From contig NZ_PQSQ01000088.1 in assembly GCF_002920575.1 (NCBI RefSeq), forward strand, positions 1-33,098: DNA of 33,098 nucleotides. Reading direction: 5' to 3'. Position numbers and translations under genes: made by a program. The DNA comes from Streptomyces sp. Ru73 (GTDB lineage: Bacteria; Actinomycetota; Actinomycetes; Streptomycetales; Streptomycetaceae). A model generated the notes under the pieces. That model had not been told where the DNA came from. It did no database searches and saw only the letters and a program-made list of their open reading frames with translations. Shown piece after piece: positions 1-7,754 of the stretch (its first letter is position 1; each line of letters starts with the position of its first letter).

Positions 1-1017
1 GTAGCCCTTCGCGGTCAGCGCCAGCCCCAGTACGAGCCCGCCGTAGACCAGCAGCGGCACCGGGCGCCCCTGCCGCACGCCGAGCACGTACAGCCAGATC
101 ACCGCCGCGACGCCGGCCACCAGCGCGAGCCCGGCCGGGAAGGCGGGCCCGGTCAGCAGCCGTCCGGTGAAGGCCGCGAAGGCCAGGCCGCCGTCGAAGC
201 CGTTGTCCCAGCCGGCCTGCACGTCGAGGTAGCCGGTGAGGCTGCCCTCCCGGGCCCCCACCCACAGGAAGAAGCCGCACCAGCCGAGCGGGGCGAGCAG
301 TACTCCGGCGAGGAGCCGGCGGTGCCGGGTCCAGGCCACCCGGCCCTCGCGGGCCCGCTCGCGCCACAGGACGAGCGCGGCGGCGGCCCACACGGCCGCG
401 ACGACCGCGGCGCCCACCGGCCGGGTCAGCCCGGCCAGCGACGTCAGCACGCCGGCCCACACCCACCGGCGGGACAGCACGGCGTACAGCGCCCAGGCGG
501 CGAGCGCGGTGAAGAGCGCCTCCGAGTACGCCATGGACTGCACGACGCCTATCGGGACCGCGGCCCACAGCGCGGCCAGCGTCACGCCGGCCCGCGGGCC
601 GTTCAGCCGCTCGCCCGTGGCGTACAGCGCCCAGGCGGCGGTCAGCGAGGCGGCCCAGCTCACCAGCAGCCCGGCGCCGCCGGCCGACACCGGCAGCACG
701 GCGGACAGGCCCCGCTCCAGCCACGGCAGCAGCGGGAAGAAGGCGAGGTTGGAGTGGACCTCGCCGCCGGGCAGCTGGACGGTGTAGCCGTAGCCGTACT
801 CGGCCACCCGGGTGTACCAGAGGGAGTCCCAGCGGGCGGCGAGGAGGGTCTGCCAGTCCTTGCCGGCGGCCGCCGACCAGACGGCGAGGACGGCGAGGCC
901 GAAGAGGCGGATGGCCGCGTACGCCGCCAGGGCGGGCGCGGCGCGGCGCAGCGCGGCCCCGGCACCTCTGCCTGCCGCAGCCGTACCCGCGGTGGCGGAG
1001 AAAGCGAGATCGGTCAT
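1..1017 (-). CDS. PIG-V/Gpi18-like integral membrane glycosyltransferase, C-terminus cut by window edge
   Basis: An open frame runs from an ATG at 1017 off the left edge: 339 codons, no stop. The protein is highly hydrophobic with repeated membrane segments. After a first helix (about residues 31-50) comes RWDSLWYTRVAEYGY, then NLAFFPLLPWLER. These match the luminal-loop signature (W-D-x-x-W-Y, then N-x-x-F-F-P-L-x-P) of PIG-V-type mannosyltransferases and their actinobacterial relatives. Such enzymes use a polyprenyl-phosphate sugar donor to glycosylate an acceptor on the outer face of the membrane; donor and acceptor here are unknown. No clear Shine-Dalgarno sequence precedes the ATG, so a leaderless transcript or a downstream start is possible. 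It diverges from the MFS exporter across 317 bp. Family call fairly firm; exact reaction inferred. Confidence 0.75.
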   Translation of the reverse strand, partial: MTDLAFSATAGTAAAGRGAGAALRRAAPALAAYAAIRLFGLAVLAVWSAAAGKDWQTLLAARWDSLWYTRVAEYGYGYTVQLPGGEVHSNLAFFPLLPWLERGLSAVLPVSAGGAGLLVSWAASLTAAWALYATGERLNGPRAGVTLAALWAAVPIGVVQSMAYSEALFTALAAWALYAVLSRRWVWAGVLTSLAGLTRPVGAAVVAAVWAAAALVLWRERAREGRVAWTRHRRLLAGVLLAPLGWCGFFLWVGAREGSLTGYLDVQAGWDNGFDGGLAFAAFTGRLLTGPAFPAGLALVAGVAAVIWLYVLGVRQGRPVPLLVYGGLVLGLALTAKGY

Positions 1018-1135
1018 CAATACGATTATCCAGGGGCCGGTGGGGCGCGTGGGCCCGATGGCCGGATCGGTACGGCCGCGGGGCAGGTGCCGGGCCGTGG
1101 AAGGGGGCGTGCGGGTCCCCCGAAAGGAGTCGGCG

Positions 1136-1204
1136 GCGCAGGGTAGCGACTGCCCTGCGCAATGGGTATGGGATCCCCCGGACCTTGCGATGAGCATCTC
1201 ATCG
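1136..1204. promoter_or_regulatory. Two inverted repeats in the divergent region between the membrane glycosyltransferase and the MFS exporter
   Basis: The 317-bp gap (1018-1334) contains no convincing gene. It holds two inverted repeats. One has arms GCGCAGGG (1136-1143) and CCCTGCGC (1153-1160) with a 9-nt centre. The other has arms CGATGAG (1188-1194) and CTCATCG (1198-1204) around CAT. The second is the size and shape of a dimeric repressor site and lies about 130 bp before the exporter start. Function is inferred from position only. Confidence 0.35.
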
Positions 1205-1334
1205 TGAGGTGAGCCATGTGTCCTGACCGGCGACTCGCGTAAGGTTTCGTCACAACTCGCCCGTGCCGCCGGTTCCCCCGGGGCGTTCGTCGTGCCCGGT
1301 GCGCGGCTGCGAGTGCTCGACAGGAGGTGCGTAC

Positions 1335-2960
1335 ATGTCCGGGACGACCGCGTCCGGCAAGAAGCGGACGGCTGGTGTGACCCGGCATCGCGGCGGCGGC
1401 GCGAACCGCTGGACCGTGCTGATCGTGCTCTGCGTCAGCCTGCTGTTCGTCGCCCTGGACACGACGATCCTGTACGTCGCCGTGCCGGCCGTCACCGAGG
1501 ACCTGCGACCCGGGCCCGTCGAACTGCTCTGGGTCGTCGACGTCTATCCGCTCATCGCGGCGTCCCTGCTGATCCTCTTCGGGACGCTCGGCGACAGAGT
1601 GGGCAGACGCCGGATACTGCTCTTCGGGTACGGGCTCTTCGCGATCGCCTCGGCCGGTGCCGCGCTCGCCCCCAATCCACAGGTCCTCATCGTGGCCAGG
1701 GCGCTGCTCGGCGTCGGCGGCGCGATGATCATGCCGGCGACGCTCTCGATCCTGCGCCAGGTCTTCCCCGACCGGCGGGAGCGGGCCGTGGCCATCGGCG
1801 TGTGGAGCGCGGTCGCCGCGGTCGGCGCGGCCGTCGGCCCGGTGCTCGGCGGCTTCCTGGTCGAGAACTTCTGGTGGGGCTCGGTCTTCCTCATCAACAT
1901 CCCGATGATGGCCGTGATGCTGCTGGTCGGCCGCTGGCTGCTGCCGGAGTCCCGGGGCGAGCGCAACGGCCCCTGGGACGTGCTCGGCGCGATCATCGCG
2001 GCCCTCGGCGTGCTCGGCCTGGTCTTCGGGGTGAAGCGGATCGGCAGCGGGGGCCCCGTACTGGGCTGGACGACGCTCCTCCCGATCGTCGTCGGAGCAC
2101 TGCTGCTCGCCCTCTTCGTCCGCCGCCAGCGGCGCCGCGAGCACCCGCTGATCGACATGCGGCTCTTCGCCCGCCCGGCCTTCGGCACGTCCGTCGGCTG
2201 CATCGTGCTGGCGATGCTGGCCCTGGTCGGCCTGCAGCTCATAGCCGTGCAGTACCTCCAGCTGGTGCTCGGCATGAGCCCCCTGGAGACCGGCCTGCGG
2301 ATGCTGCCCCTGGTCTTCGCCGCGATGGCGGCCGGGCTGACCGGCTCCCGGATGCTCCAGGCGCTCGGCCCGCGGGTGATGGTGTCGGCGGGCTTCGTGC
2401 TCACCGCCTGCGCGGTGCTCTGCCTGACCACGATGGGCGCCCACGACCGTCCCTGGCTGCTCTCCGCCGGTTTCGTGCTGCTCGGCTTCGGTTTCCAGTC
2501 CACGCTCTTCGGGGCGTACGAATCGATGCTCAGCGAGGCGCCCGCCGAGGCGTCCGGGGGAGCGGCGGCCATCGGCGAGACCTCCTACCAGCTCGGCGCC
2601 GGCATCGGCGTGGCCCTGCTCGGCAGCGTCATGAACGCCGTCTACGCGCCGGGGCTGCACCACGTCCCCGGCGTCCCGCACCGCGCCGGCCGCGCCGCCG
2701 GGCACTCGCTCGGCGAGGCGTACCAGGTCGCCGGCGACCTCGGCGGACCGGCGCGGCGTGCGCTGCGCGAGGCGGCCCGCGCGTCCTTCGTGCACGGCCT
2801 GCACGTCACCCTCGTGGCCAGCGCGCTGCTGCTGCTGGTCGGCGCGGCGATAGCGCTCCGGCTGCCGCGGCGCGCCGCGGAGTCCGCCGAGCGGGCCGAC
2901 GGCGGCACCGCGGGTTCCGGGCAGGGTTCCGAGCCCGCGACCGCCTCCTCCTGGCGCTGA
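1335..2960 (+). CDS. MFS drug:proton antiporter, DHA2 (EmrB/QacA-type, 14-helix) family
   Basis: A 541-residue multi-helix membrane protein. The ATG at 1335 is chosen because AGGAGG lies at 1322-1327, seven bases upstream; longer in-frame starts would only add non-hydrophobic sequence. The first helix carries LDTTILYVAVPAV (about residues 41-53), the DHA2 'motif D1' version typical of EmrB/QacA exporters. The helix 2-3 loop carries GDRVGRRR (about 86-93), MFS motif A. Length and hydrophobic pattern fit 14 helices, and the soluble C-terminal tail is rich in Ala, Gly and Ser. Members pump out lipophilic drugs, dyes or the producer's own metabolites using the proton gradient. Substrate unknown. 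No regulator gene is adjacent, but inverted repeats lie upstream. Confidence 0.88.
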   Translation: MSGTTASGKKRTAGVTRHRGGGANRWTVLIVLCVSLLFVALDTTILYVAVPAVTEDLRPGPVELLWVVDVYPLIAASLLILFGTLGDRVGRRRILLFGYGLFAIASAGAALAPNPQVLIVARALLGVGGAMIMPATLSILRQVFPDRRERAVAIGVWSAVAAVGAAVGPVLGGFLVENFWWGSVFLINIPMMAVMLLVGRWLLPESRGERNGPWDVLGAIIAALGVLGLVFGVKRIGSGGPVLGWTTLLPIVVGALLLALFVRRQRRREHPLIDMRLFARPAFGTSVGCIVLAMLALVGLQLIAVQYLQLVLGMSPLETGLRMLPLVFAAMAAGLTGSRMLQALGPRVMVSAGFVLTACAVLCLTTMGAHDRPWLLSAGFVLLGFGFQSTLFGAYESMLSEAPAEASGGAAAIGETSYQLGAGIGVALLGSVMNAVYAPGLHHVPGVPHRAGRAAGHSLGEAYQVAGDLGGPARRALREAARASFVHGLHVTLVASALLLLVGAAIALRLPRRAAESAERADGGTAGSGQGSEPATASSWR

Positions 2961-2999
2961 TCCCTCCCTTTGTACGCAGCGGGCCCGGCGGTGGCCCTC

Positions 3000-3028
3000 T
3001 TGTGGCGCGTCCGCGTGCGTCGTAACGT
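3000..3028 (+). promoter_or_regulatory. Candidate sigma70-type promoter for the acyl-CoA dehydrogenase gene
   Basis: TTGTGG (3000-3005) and TAACGT (3023-3028) are separated by 17 bp and lie 60 bp before the ATG at 3089. A short A/T-rich inverted repeat, AACTA (3043-3047) and TAGTT (3055-3059), follows where a transcript would begin. Pattern match only. Confidence 0.3.
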
Positions 3029-3088
3029 CTGCCGTGAGCAATAACTACCACTGCTAGTTTTTCGCGCAGCCGCAGGAGGCACCTGGTC

Positions 3089-4276
3089 ATGTCCGCATCC
3101 ACCCTGCCGCCCTTCGACCCGGCCGACCCGCTGGGCATCGACGACCTCCTCTCCGACGAGGACAAGGCCGTACGCGGCACCGTCCGGCAGTGGGCCGCCG
3201 ACCGGGTGCTGCCGCACGTCGCCGAGTGGTACGAGGCCGGCGAGCTGCCCGGCATCCGGGAGCTCGCCCGCGAGCTGGGCTCGATCGGCGCGCTCGGCAT
3301 GTCGCTCACCGGCTACGGCTGCGCCGGTGCCAGCGCCGTCCAGTACGGCCTGGCCTGCCTGGAGCTGGAGGCCGCCGACTCCGGCATCCGCTCGCTGGTC
3401 TCCGTGCAGGGCTCGCTCGCCATGTACGCGATCTGGCGCTTCGGCTCCGAGGAGCAGAAGCAGCAGTGGCTGCCGGGGATGGCCGCCGGCGAGATCATCG
3501 GCTGCTTCGGCCTGACCGAGCCCGACCACGGCTCCGACCCGGCGAACATGCGCACCCACGCCAAGCGCGACGGCTCGGACTGGGTGCTCAACGGCCGCAA
3601 GATGTGGATCACCAACGGCTCGGTGGCCGGCGTCGCGGTGGTCTGGGCGCAGACGGAGGACGGCGTCCGCGGCTTCGTCGTGCCCACCGACGCCCCCGGC
3701 TTCTCCGCGCCCGAGATCAAGCACAAGTGGTCGCTGCGCGCCTCGGTCACCAGCGAGCTGGTCCTGGACGACGTACGGCTGCCTTCCGATGCCGTACTGC
3801 CCGAGGTCACGGGCCTGCGCGGCCCGCTCAGCTGCCTCAGCCACGCCCGGTACGGCATCGTCTGGGGCGCGATGGGCGCGGCCCGCGCCAGCTTCGAGGC
3901 GGCGCTGGAGTACGCGAAGACCCGGGAGCAGTTCGGCAAGCCGATCGGCGGCTTCCAGCTCACCCAGGGCAAGCTCGCCGACATGGCCGTGGAGCTGCAC
4001 AAGGGAGTCCTGCTCGCGCACCACCTCGGGCGCCGGCTGGACGCGGGGAGGCTCCGCCCCGAGCAGGTCAGCTTCGGCAAGCTCAACAACGTGCGGGAGG
4101 CGATCGAGATCTGCCGCACCTCGCGCACCATCCTGGGCGCGAACGGGATCTCGCTGGAGTACCCCGTCATGCGGCACGCGACGAACCTGGAGTCGGTGCT
4201 CACCTACGAGGGCACCGTGGAAATGCACCAGCTCGTGCTGGGCAAGGCGCTCACGGGGCTCGACGCCTTCCGGTGA
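3089..4276 (+). CDS. gcdH: Acyl-CoA dehydrogenase, glutaryl-CoA dehydrogenase-like
   Basis: A 395-residue flavoprotein of normal acyl-CoA dehydrogenase length. ATG at 3089 is preceded by AGGAGG at 3074-3079. The segment ADSGIRSLVSVQGSLAMYAI, followed by FGSEEQKQQWLP, and then CFGLTEPDHGSDPANM (FAD- and substrate-binding signature) resembles glutaryl-CoA dehydrogenase more than the straight-chain enzymes; the Arg in SGIRS corresponds to the one that binds the glutaryl carboxylate. Near the C-terminus, TYEGTVEMHQLVLG holds the catalytic Glu (about residue 374) in the position used by this subfamily. The expected reaction is oxidative decarboxylation of glutaryl-CoA to crotonyl-CoA in lysine/tryptophan breakdown, passing electrons to ETF. 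It is a single-gene unit ending in a strong terminator. A close relative acting on another short acyl-CoA cannot be excluded. Confidence 0.85.
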   Translation: MSASTLPPFDPADPLGIDDLLSDEDKAVRGTVRQWAADRVLPHVAEWYEAGELPGIRELARELGSIGALGMSLTGYGCAGASAVQYGLACLELEAADSGIRSLVSVQGSLAMYAIWRFGSEEQKQQWLPGMAAGEIIGCFGLTEPDHGSDPANMRTHAKRDGSDWVLNGRKMWITNGSVAGVAVVWAQTEDGVRGFVVPTDAPGFSAPEIKHKWSLRASVTSELVLDDVRLPSDAVLPEVTGLRGPLSCLSHARYGIVWGAMGAARASFEAALEYAKTREQFGKPIGGFQLTQGKLADMAVELHKGVLLAHHLGRRLDAGRLRPEQVSFGKLNNVREAIEICRTSRTILGANGISLEYPVMRHATNLESVLTYEGTVEMHQLVLGKALTGLDAFR

Positions 4277-4285
4277 GCGGCCGAC

Positions 4286-4325
4286 GTGCTCTTGCGGACC
4301 GGCGCCGGCCGATCCGCAAGAGCAC
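4286..4325. terminator. Bidirectional terminator between the acyl-CoA dehydrogenase and sepF-like genes
   Basis: GTGCTCTTGCGGA (4286-4298) and TCCGCAAGAGCAC (4313-4325) form a perfect 13-bp stem; the 14-nt loop is itself partly self-complementary (CCGGCGCCGG). It sits between two convergent stop codons (4276 and 4328), so it probably ends both transcripts. There is no U-tract, as is common in Streptomyces. Confidence 0.85.
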
Positions 4326-4327
4326 CG

Positions 4328-4783
4328 TCAGCTCTGGTTGAAGAAGCCGCCCTCGCGCCGGCGGCCCGTGACCTCGCCGCCGCTCACGATGCGGTAGTCG
4401 GGCGGGGTGAGCAGGAAGACGCGGGTCGCCACGCGCTCGATGGAGCCGCGCAGCCCGAAGGTCAGCCCCGCGGCGAAGTCGACGACGCGCTTGGCGTCGG
4501 CCGACTCCATCGCGGTGAGGTTGACGATGACCGGCACGCCGGCCCGGAAGAGCTCGCCGATCCCGCGGGCGTCCCGGAAGCCGTCCGGCGTGACCGTGGC
4601 GATCCGGGTGCCCTGCTGCTGCGCCGCCTCGTCGGCCACGCGCACCCGGGGGTCGGTCACCCAGGAGTTGCCGCCCGTCTGTTCGGGCTCGGACCCCTCG
4701 GCGTAGTCGTCGTCGTAGTAACGCTCGTCATCGTTGTCGTCGACGAGGCCAAGCCACGCACTCGCCTTGCGCACCGATCCCAT
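4328..4783 (-). CDS. sepF: SepF-family cell-division protein (short paralogue)
   Basis: A 151-residue protein starting at the ATG at 4783, with AGGAGG (complement of 4789-4794) five bases upstream; an upstream in-frame start would read non-conserved sequence. The N-terminus MGSVRKASAWLGLVDD is followed by an acidic Asp/Glu/Tyr-rich linker (about residues 16-35). The C-terminal SepF domain includes VTPDGFRDARGIGELFRAG, VIVNLTAMESADAKRVVDFAAGL and a conserved RVFLLTP. SepF binds FtsZ and tethers it to the membrane. From memory, Streptomyces carries a dcw-cluster sepF plus two further homologues, one of them SCO1749. This copy is not beside ftsZ and so is probably one of those paralogues, possibly with a sporulation-septation role. 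The N-terminus is not an obvious amphipathic membrane-targeting helix. Confidence 0.9.
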   Translation of the reverse strand: MGSVRKASAWLGLVDDNDDERYYDDDYAEGSEPEQTGGNSWVTDPRVRVADEAAQQQGTRIATVTPDGFRDARGIGELFRAGVPVIVNLTAMESADAKRVVDFAAGLTFGLRGSIERVATRVFLLTPPDYRIVSGGEVTGRRREGGFFNQS

Positions 4784-5079
4784 GGACGCCTCCTCTCTCC
4801 CGCGGTGTGCTGTCCGCCCCTCTATGGTCGGCCATGACGCGGATGATGTGCCAAGTGGATAGCCGCCGCATGGGGGGTTCGTGACACATCTGGTGCAATG
4901 AGGATGGCACAGCGTCAGCTCCAAGGCGATGACCGCGAACTGACTGTGCGAAGGGTGTCACACGGTGTGCGCGCCCCCTTGGCCCCACCCCGCAGGACAG
5001 ATCGGAACATACTGGAAAGAATGGGTCCGTAAGGAAGCGACCACGGCATATGTCAGGACAGCGGGGGTGGTGACGACCG
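4784..5079. other. Intergenic region, probably holding the sepF-like promoter
   Basis: No gene is supported in these 296 bases. The minus-strand sepF-like promoter must lie here, but no box stands out. A small palindrome CACAC-G-GTGTG sits at 4959-4969. No strong hairpin follows the binding-protein gene that ends at 5080. Confidence 0.4.
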
Positions 5080-6027
5080 TCAATCCTTGGCCGGCGGGTT
5101 GATCCGGGAGCCGTCGATCGCGGAGCCGGTGGTGCCCCACTTCTTCAGGATGCGGTCGTACGTGCCGTCCTTCTGCAGCCGGTTCACCGCCGCCCGGAAG
5201 GCCGGGGTGAGCGGGCTGCCCTTCTTGAAGGCGAACCCCACGTCGAGACGCTGGTACTCGTTGAGGAACCGCAGCCCCTTCTGCTGCCGCACCGAGTAGC
5301 GCAGGCCGTTGATGGTGCTCATCACCACGTCGCTGCGCCCCTGCTGGAGCGAGATCCACAGCGCGCCCTGCTCGGCGTACGTCTTGACCTCGTACGGCTT
5401 CTTGCCGGCCTTGGTGCAGCGCGAGCGGTTCTGTTCCAGCGTCGCCTCGAAGGTGGTGCCCGCCGAGGTCGCCACCGTCCGGCCGCACAGCTGCGTCAGG
5501 TCGGTGACCTTCTTCAGCGGACTGTCGTCGCGGACCGCGAAGCCCTGGCCGTCGTTGATGTAGGTGACGAAGTCGATGGTCTTCTTGCGTTCGGCGGTGA
5601 CACCGAAGTTGCCGGTGCCCAGGTCGTACTTGCCGCTGCCGAGTGCGGGCAGGATCGCTTCGAAGCTCGCCACCTCGCGCTTGAGGCGCAGTCCGAGCAC
5701 CTTCGCGACGGCGTCGGCGAAGTCGATGTCCTGCCCGGCCACGGTCTTGCCGTCCGGCAGGTAGGACGCGCCGGGCGGGGTGCCGCCGACGCTGGTGGCG
5801 ATGGTCAGCGTGCCGCGCTTGCGCACCCCGGCCGGGAGCAGCTGCGCGGCGGCCGGGTCCTTCTTCACGTCCCCGATGACATCTTTGGTGGGGATCCTGG
5901 CCTCGCCGCCGCCGCCCGCGGCGGCGGCCGGCCGCCGCCCCGCTTCGTCGGGTGCCGCGCAGGCGGCGGTCAGGGCGAGGGCGGCAGCGGCGAACAGGAC
6001 GGCGGCACGGGCTCTGTGGTACGTCAT
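5080..6027 (-). CDS. Amino-acid ABC transporter substrate-binding lipoprotein (family 3)
   Basis: A 315-residue precursor. The start at 6027 gives MTYHRARAAVLF, a hydrophobic core and LTAAC, so Cys23 would be lipidated and the protein anchored outside the membrane. The mature part has the family 3 solute-binding fold: TIATSVGGTPPGASYLPDG near the start, DIDFADAVAKVLG, then KYDLGTGNFGVTAERKKTIDF. Family 3 proteins bind polar amino acids and relatives such as cystine. It is the last of three minus-strand genes; its start is three bases past the GNAT stop, with GGAG upstream inside that gene's end. No permease or ATPase lies on this arm, so it probably serves the transporter on the divergent arm, which has its own binding protein. 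Two binding proteins for one transporter also occur in the B. subtilis TcyJKLMN system. Confidence 0.88.
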   Translation of the reverse strand: MTYHRARAAVLFAAAALALTAACAAPDEAGRRPAAAAGGGGEARIPTKDVIGDVKKDPAAAQLLPAGVRKRGTLTIATSVGGTPPGASYLPDGKTVAGQDIDFADAVAKVLGLRLKREVASFEAILPALGSGKYDLGTGNFGVTAERKKTIDFVTYINDGQGFAVRDDSPLKKVTDLTQLCGRTVATSAGTTFEATLEQNRSRCTKAGKKPYEVKTYAEQGALWISLQQGRSDVVMSTINGLRYSVRQQKGLRFLNEYQRLDVGFAFKKGSPLTPAFRAAVNRLQKDGTYDRILKKWGTTGSAIDGSRINPPAKD

Positions 6028-6030
6028 GGG

Positions 6031-6540
6031 TCAGGTCTCCAGGTGGTGGCCGCCCGGCAGGTCCTTCTCGAACGGCAGCGGGCCGATCGACTCCGGGTCG
6101 GCGGTGAGGTCGAAGAGCGGGCGGTAACCGGCCGCCAGATACAGGGCCTTGGCCTCCGGCTGCCGGGGCCCGGTGGTCAGGCAGAGGCGGGTGTAGCCGC
6201 GGCGCGCGGCGTCCTGCTCCAGCACGTCCAGGACGCGGCGGGCCAGTCCGCGGCGGCGGTGCGCGGAGTGCGTCCAGATGCGTTTGAGTTCCGCGGTGGC
6301 GGCGTCGTACCGGCGGTACGCGCCCCCGGCCACCGGCTCGCCGCCGGCCAGGAGCAGCAGGAAGGCGCCGCCCGGCGGGCCGAACTCCTCGGGGGGGTAC
6401 TCCCGGTCCAGGTCCACCGGCTTGCGGTAGCGGGTGCTGTACTCGTGCGTCAGCTCCGTGAGCAGCGGGCGGGCCAGTGGATCGGTGACCGACGTGTGAT
6501 GCACCGTCAGCTCGGTGGGGTGCGGTGCCGGCGCTGTCAT
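6031..6540 (-). CDS. GNAT-family N-acetyltransferase
   Basis: A 169-residue protein of standard single-domain GNAT length. The core shows AYRRYDAATAELKRIWTH (strand 4), RRRGLARRVLDVLEQDAARRG (the R/Q-x-x-G-x-G/A pyrophosphate loop and following helix that bind acetyl-CoA) and EAKALYLAAGYR (motif B). It would transfer acetyl from acetyl-CoA to an amine. ATG at 6540 overlaps the stop of the upstream monooxygenase by four bases (ATGA), so the two are translationally coupled. In the B. subtilis ytmI (snaA) and yxe operons a GNAT enzyme acetylates the alpha-amino group of S-substituted cysteines before flavin-dependent oxidation. The same gene company here supports that role, but the acceptor is inferred. 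Confidence 0.85.
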   Translation of the reverse strand: MTAPAPHPTELTVHHTSVTDPLARPLLTELTHEYSTRYRKPVDLDREYPPEEFGPPGGAFLLLLAGGEPVAGGAYRRYDAATAELKRIWTHSAHRRRGLARRVLDVLEQDAARRGYTRLCLTTGPRQPEAKALYLAAGYRPLFDLTADPESIGPLPFEKDLPGGHHLET

Positions 6541-7583
6541 GTGCGGCTCCAGGGAAGGGTGTCGGGCGCCTCCTTGCGCAGCACCGGCAGCACCTGGTCG
6601 GCGGTGAGCCGCAGCACCTCGGCCTTGCGCGCGAACGGCAGTCCGGCGCTCTCCACGCCGAAGAACTGCACCGCGTGCCCGTACGCCGCGTGCTGCTGGA
6701 GGACCTTGTCGATGACCCGGTCCGGCGAGCCGACGAGCGCAGGACCGTGGTCGGAGGCCTCGGCCAGGGTGCGGAACGGGGTGTTGTTGCCGGGCACGTC
6801 CCGGGCCGCGACCGCCGCTTCGTAGTACGGCGCGAACTCGGCGCGCGCGGTGCGGTCGTCACCGGCGACGTACAGCGTGCCGCCCGCGCCGACCAGTGCG
6901 GCCGAGGGGTCGTGGCCGTACTCCGCCCAGCGTTCCCGGTAGTGCGCGATCAGCCGCGCGTAATTGGCGACCGGCTGGATCACGTTGGCGGTGAACAGCG
7001 GGTCGCCCCACAGCGCCGCGAGGTCGGCCGAGCGTTCGCTGGTGGCGCTGCCGTGCCAGACGGTGGGCGGCCGCTGGTAGGGACGGGGGAGTGTGGTCGC
7101 CTCCGTCAGCGGCGGGCGGAACCGGCCGGACCAGGTGACCTTCTCCTCGCTCCACAGCCGGCGCAGCAGTTCGTAGTTCTCCTCCTGGAGGTCGTACTGG
7201 TCCGCCGGGTCGCGGCCGAACAGGGCCCACGGCTCGGGCGCGTTGCCCTTGCCGGTCATCAGCTCCAGCCGGCCGCCGGAGAGCTGGTCGACGGTGGCGT
7301 ACTCCTCGGCGACCCGGACCGGGTCGAGGGTGGACAGGACGGTGACGGTGGTGAAGAGCCGGATGCGCCGGGTGCGGGCGGCGATCGCGCCCAGCACCGC
7401 GGCCGGGGAGCTGGAGAGGAACGGCGGTCCGTGCCGCTCCCCGACGCCGAAGGCGTCAAATCCCAACTCCTCGGCGAGAGCCGCCAGTTCGACGACCTCC
7501 CGGAGGCGTTGATGGGGTGTGAGAAGCCGTCCGGACACCGCGTCCGGGACATTGTCGATCAAGGTCATGACGCCGAAGCGCAT
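6537..7583 (-). CDS. LLM-class FMN-dependent monooxygenase (CE1758-like)
   Basis: A 348-residue bacterial-luciferase-like enzyme starting at ATG 7583. It has the family's TIM-barrel pattern: MRFGVMTLIDNVPD at strand 1, LAEELGFDAFGVGERHGPPF, AAVLGAIAARTRRIRLFTTV (strand 3) and VAEEYATVDQLSGGRLELMTGKG, the flavin-phosphate region. Such enzymes use reduced flavin and oxygen to oxidise a small substrate, often cleaving C-S or C-N bonds; reduced FMN comes from a separate reductase, none of which is obvious here. It heads the three-gene minus arm, 171 bases after a leader-peptide ORF. It is clearly different from the two LLM proteins of the plus arm, so the cluster has three non-redundant copies. 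Confidence 0.87.
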   Translation of the reverse strand: MRFGVMTLIDNVPDAVSGRLLTPHQRLREVVELAALAEELGFDAFGVGERHGPPFLSSSPAAVLGAIAARTRRIRLFTTVTVLSTLDPVRVAEEYATVDQLSGGRLELMTGKGNAPEPWALFGRDPADQYDLQEENYELLRRLWSEEKVTWSGRFRPPLTEATTLPRPYQRPPTVWHGSATSERSADLAALWGDPLFTANVIQPVANYARLIAHYRERWAEYGHDPSAALVGAGGTLYVAGDDRTARAEFAPYYEAAVAARDVPGNNTPFRTLAEASDHGPALVGSPDRVIDKVLQQHAAYGHAVQFFGVESAGLPFARKAEVLRLTADQVLPVLRKEAPDTLPWSRT

Positions 7584-7754
7584 GGTGGGGCGCCCTTCTT
7601 CGAGCAGGCCGAAGGAATGGGGGAGGAGCGGGAAGGGTGCGCCGAGGGGAGGCGCGGAAAAGCGTGTGAAGGCGCGGCGGGATCAGGGAAGGGTGATCAA
7701 AACCGCGAAACGGCCCGGCCGGAGAAGGCGGCGGGCAAGGCGCAGGGGGTCAGC

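Noticed and set aside
1026..3041. Long minus-strand open frame opposite the MFS exporter
   Set aside because: Low-complexity Gly/Arg/Asp-rich product with no domain; codon positions fit the plus-strand exporter.
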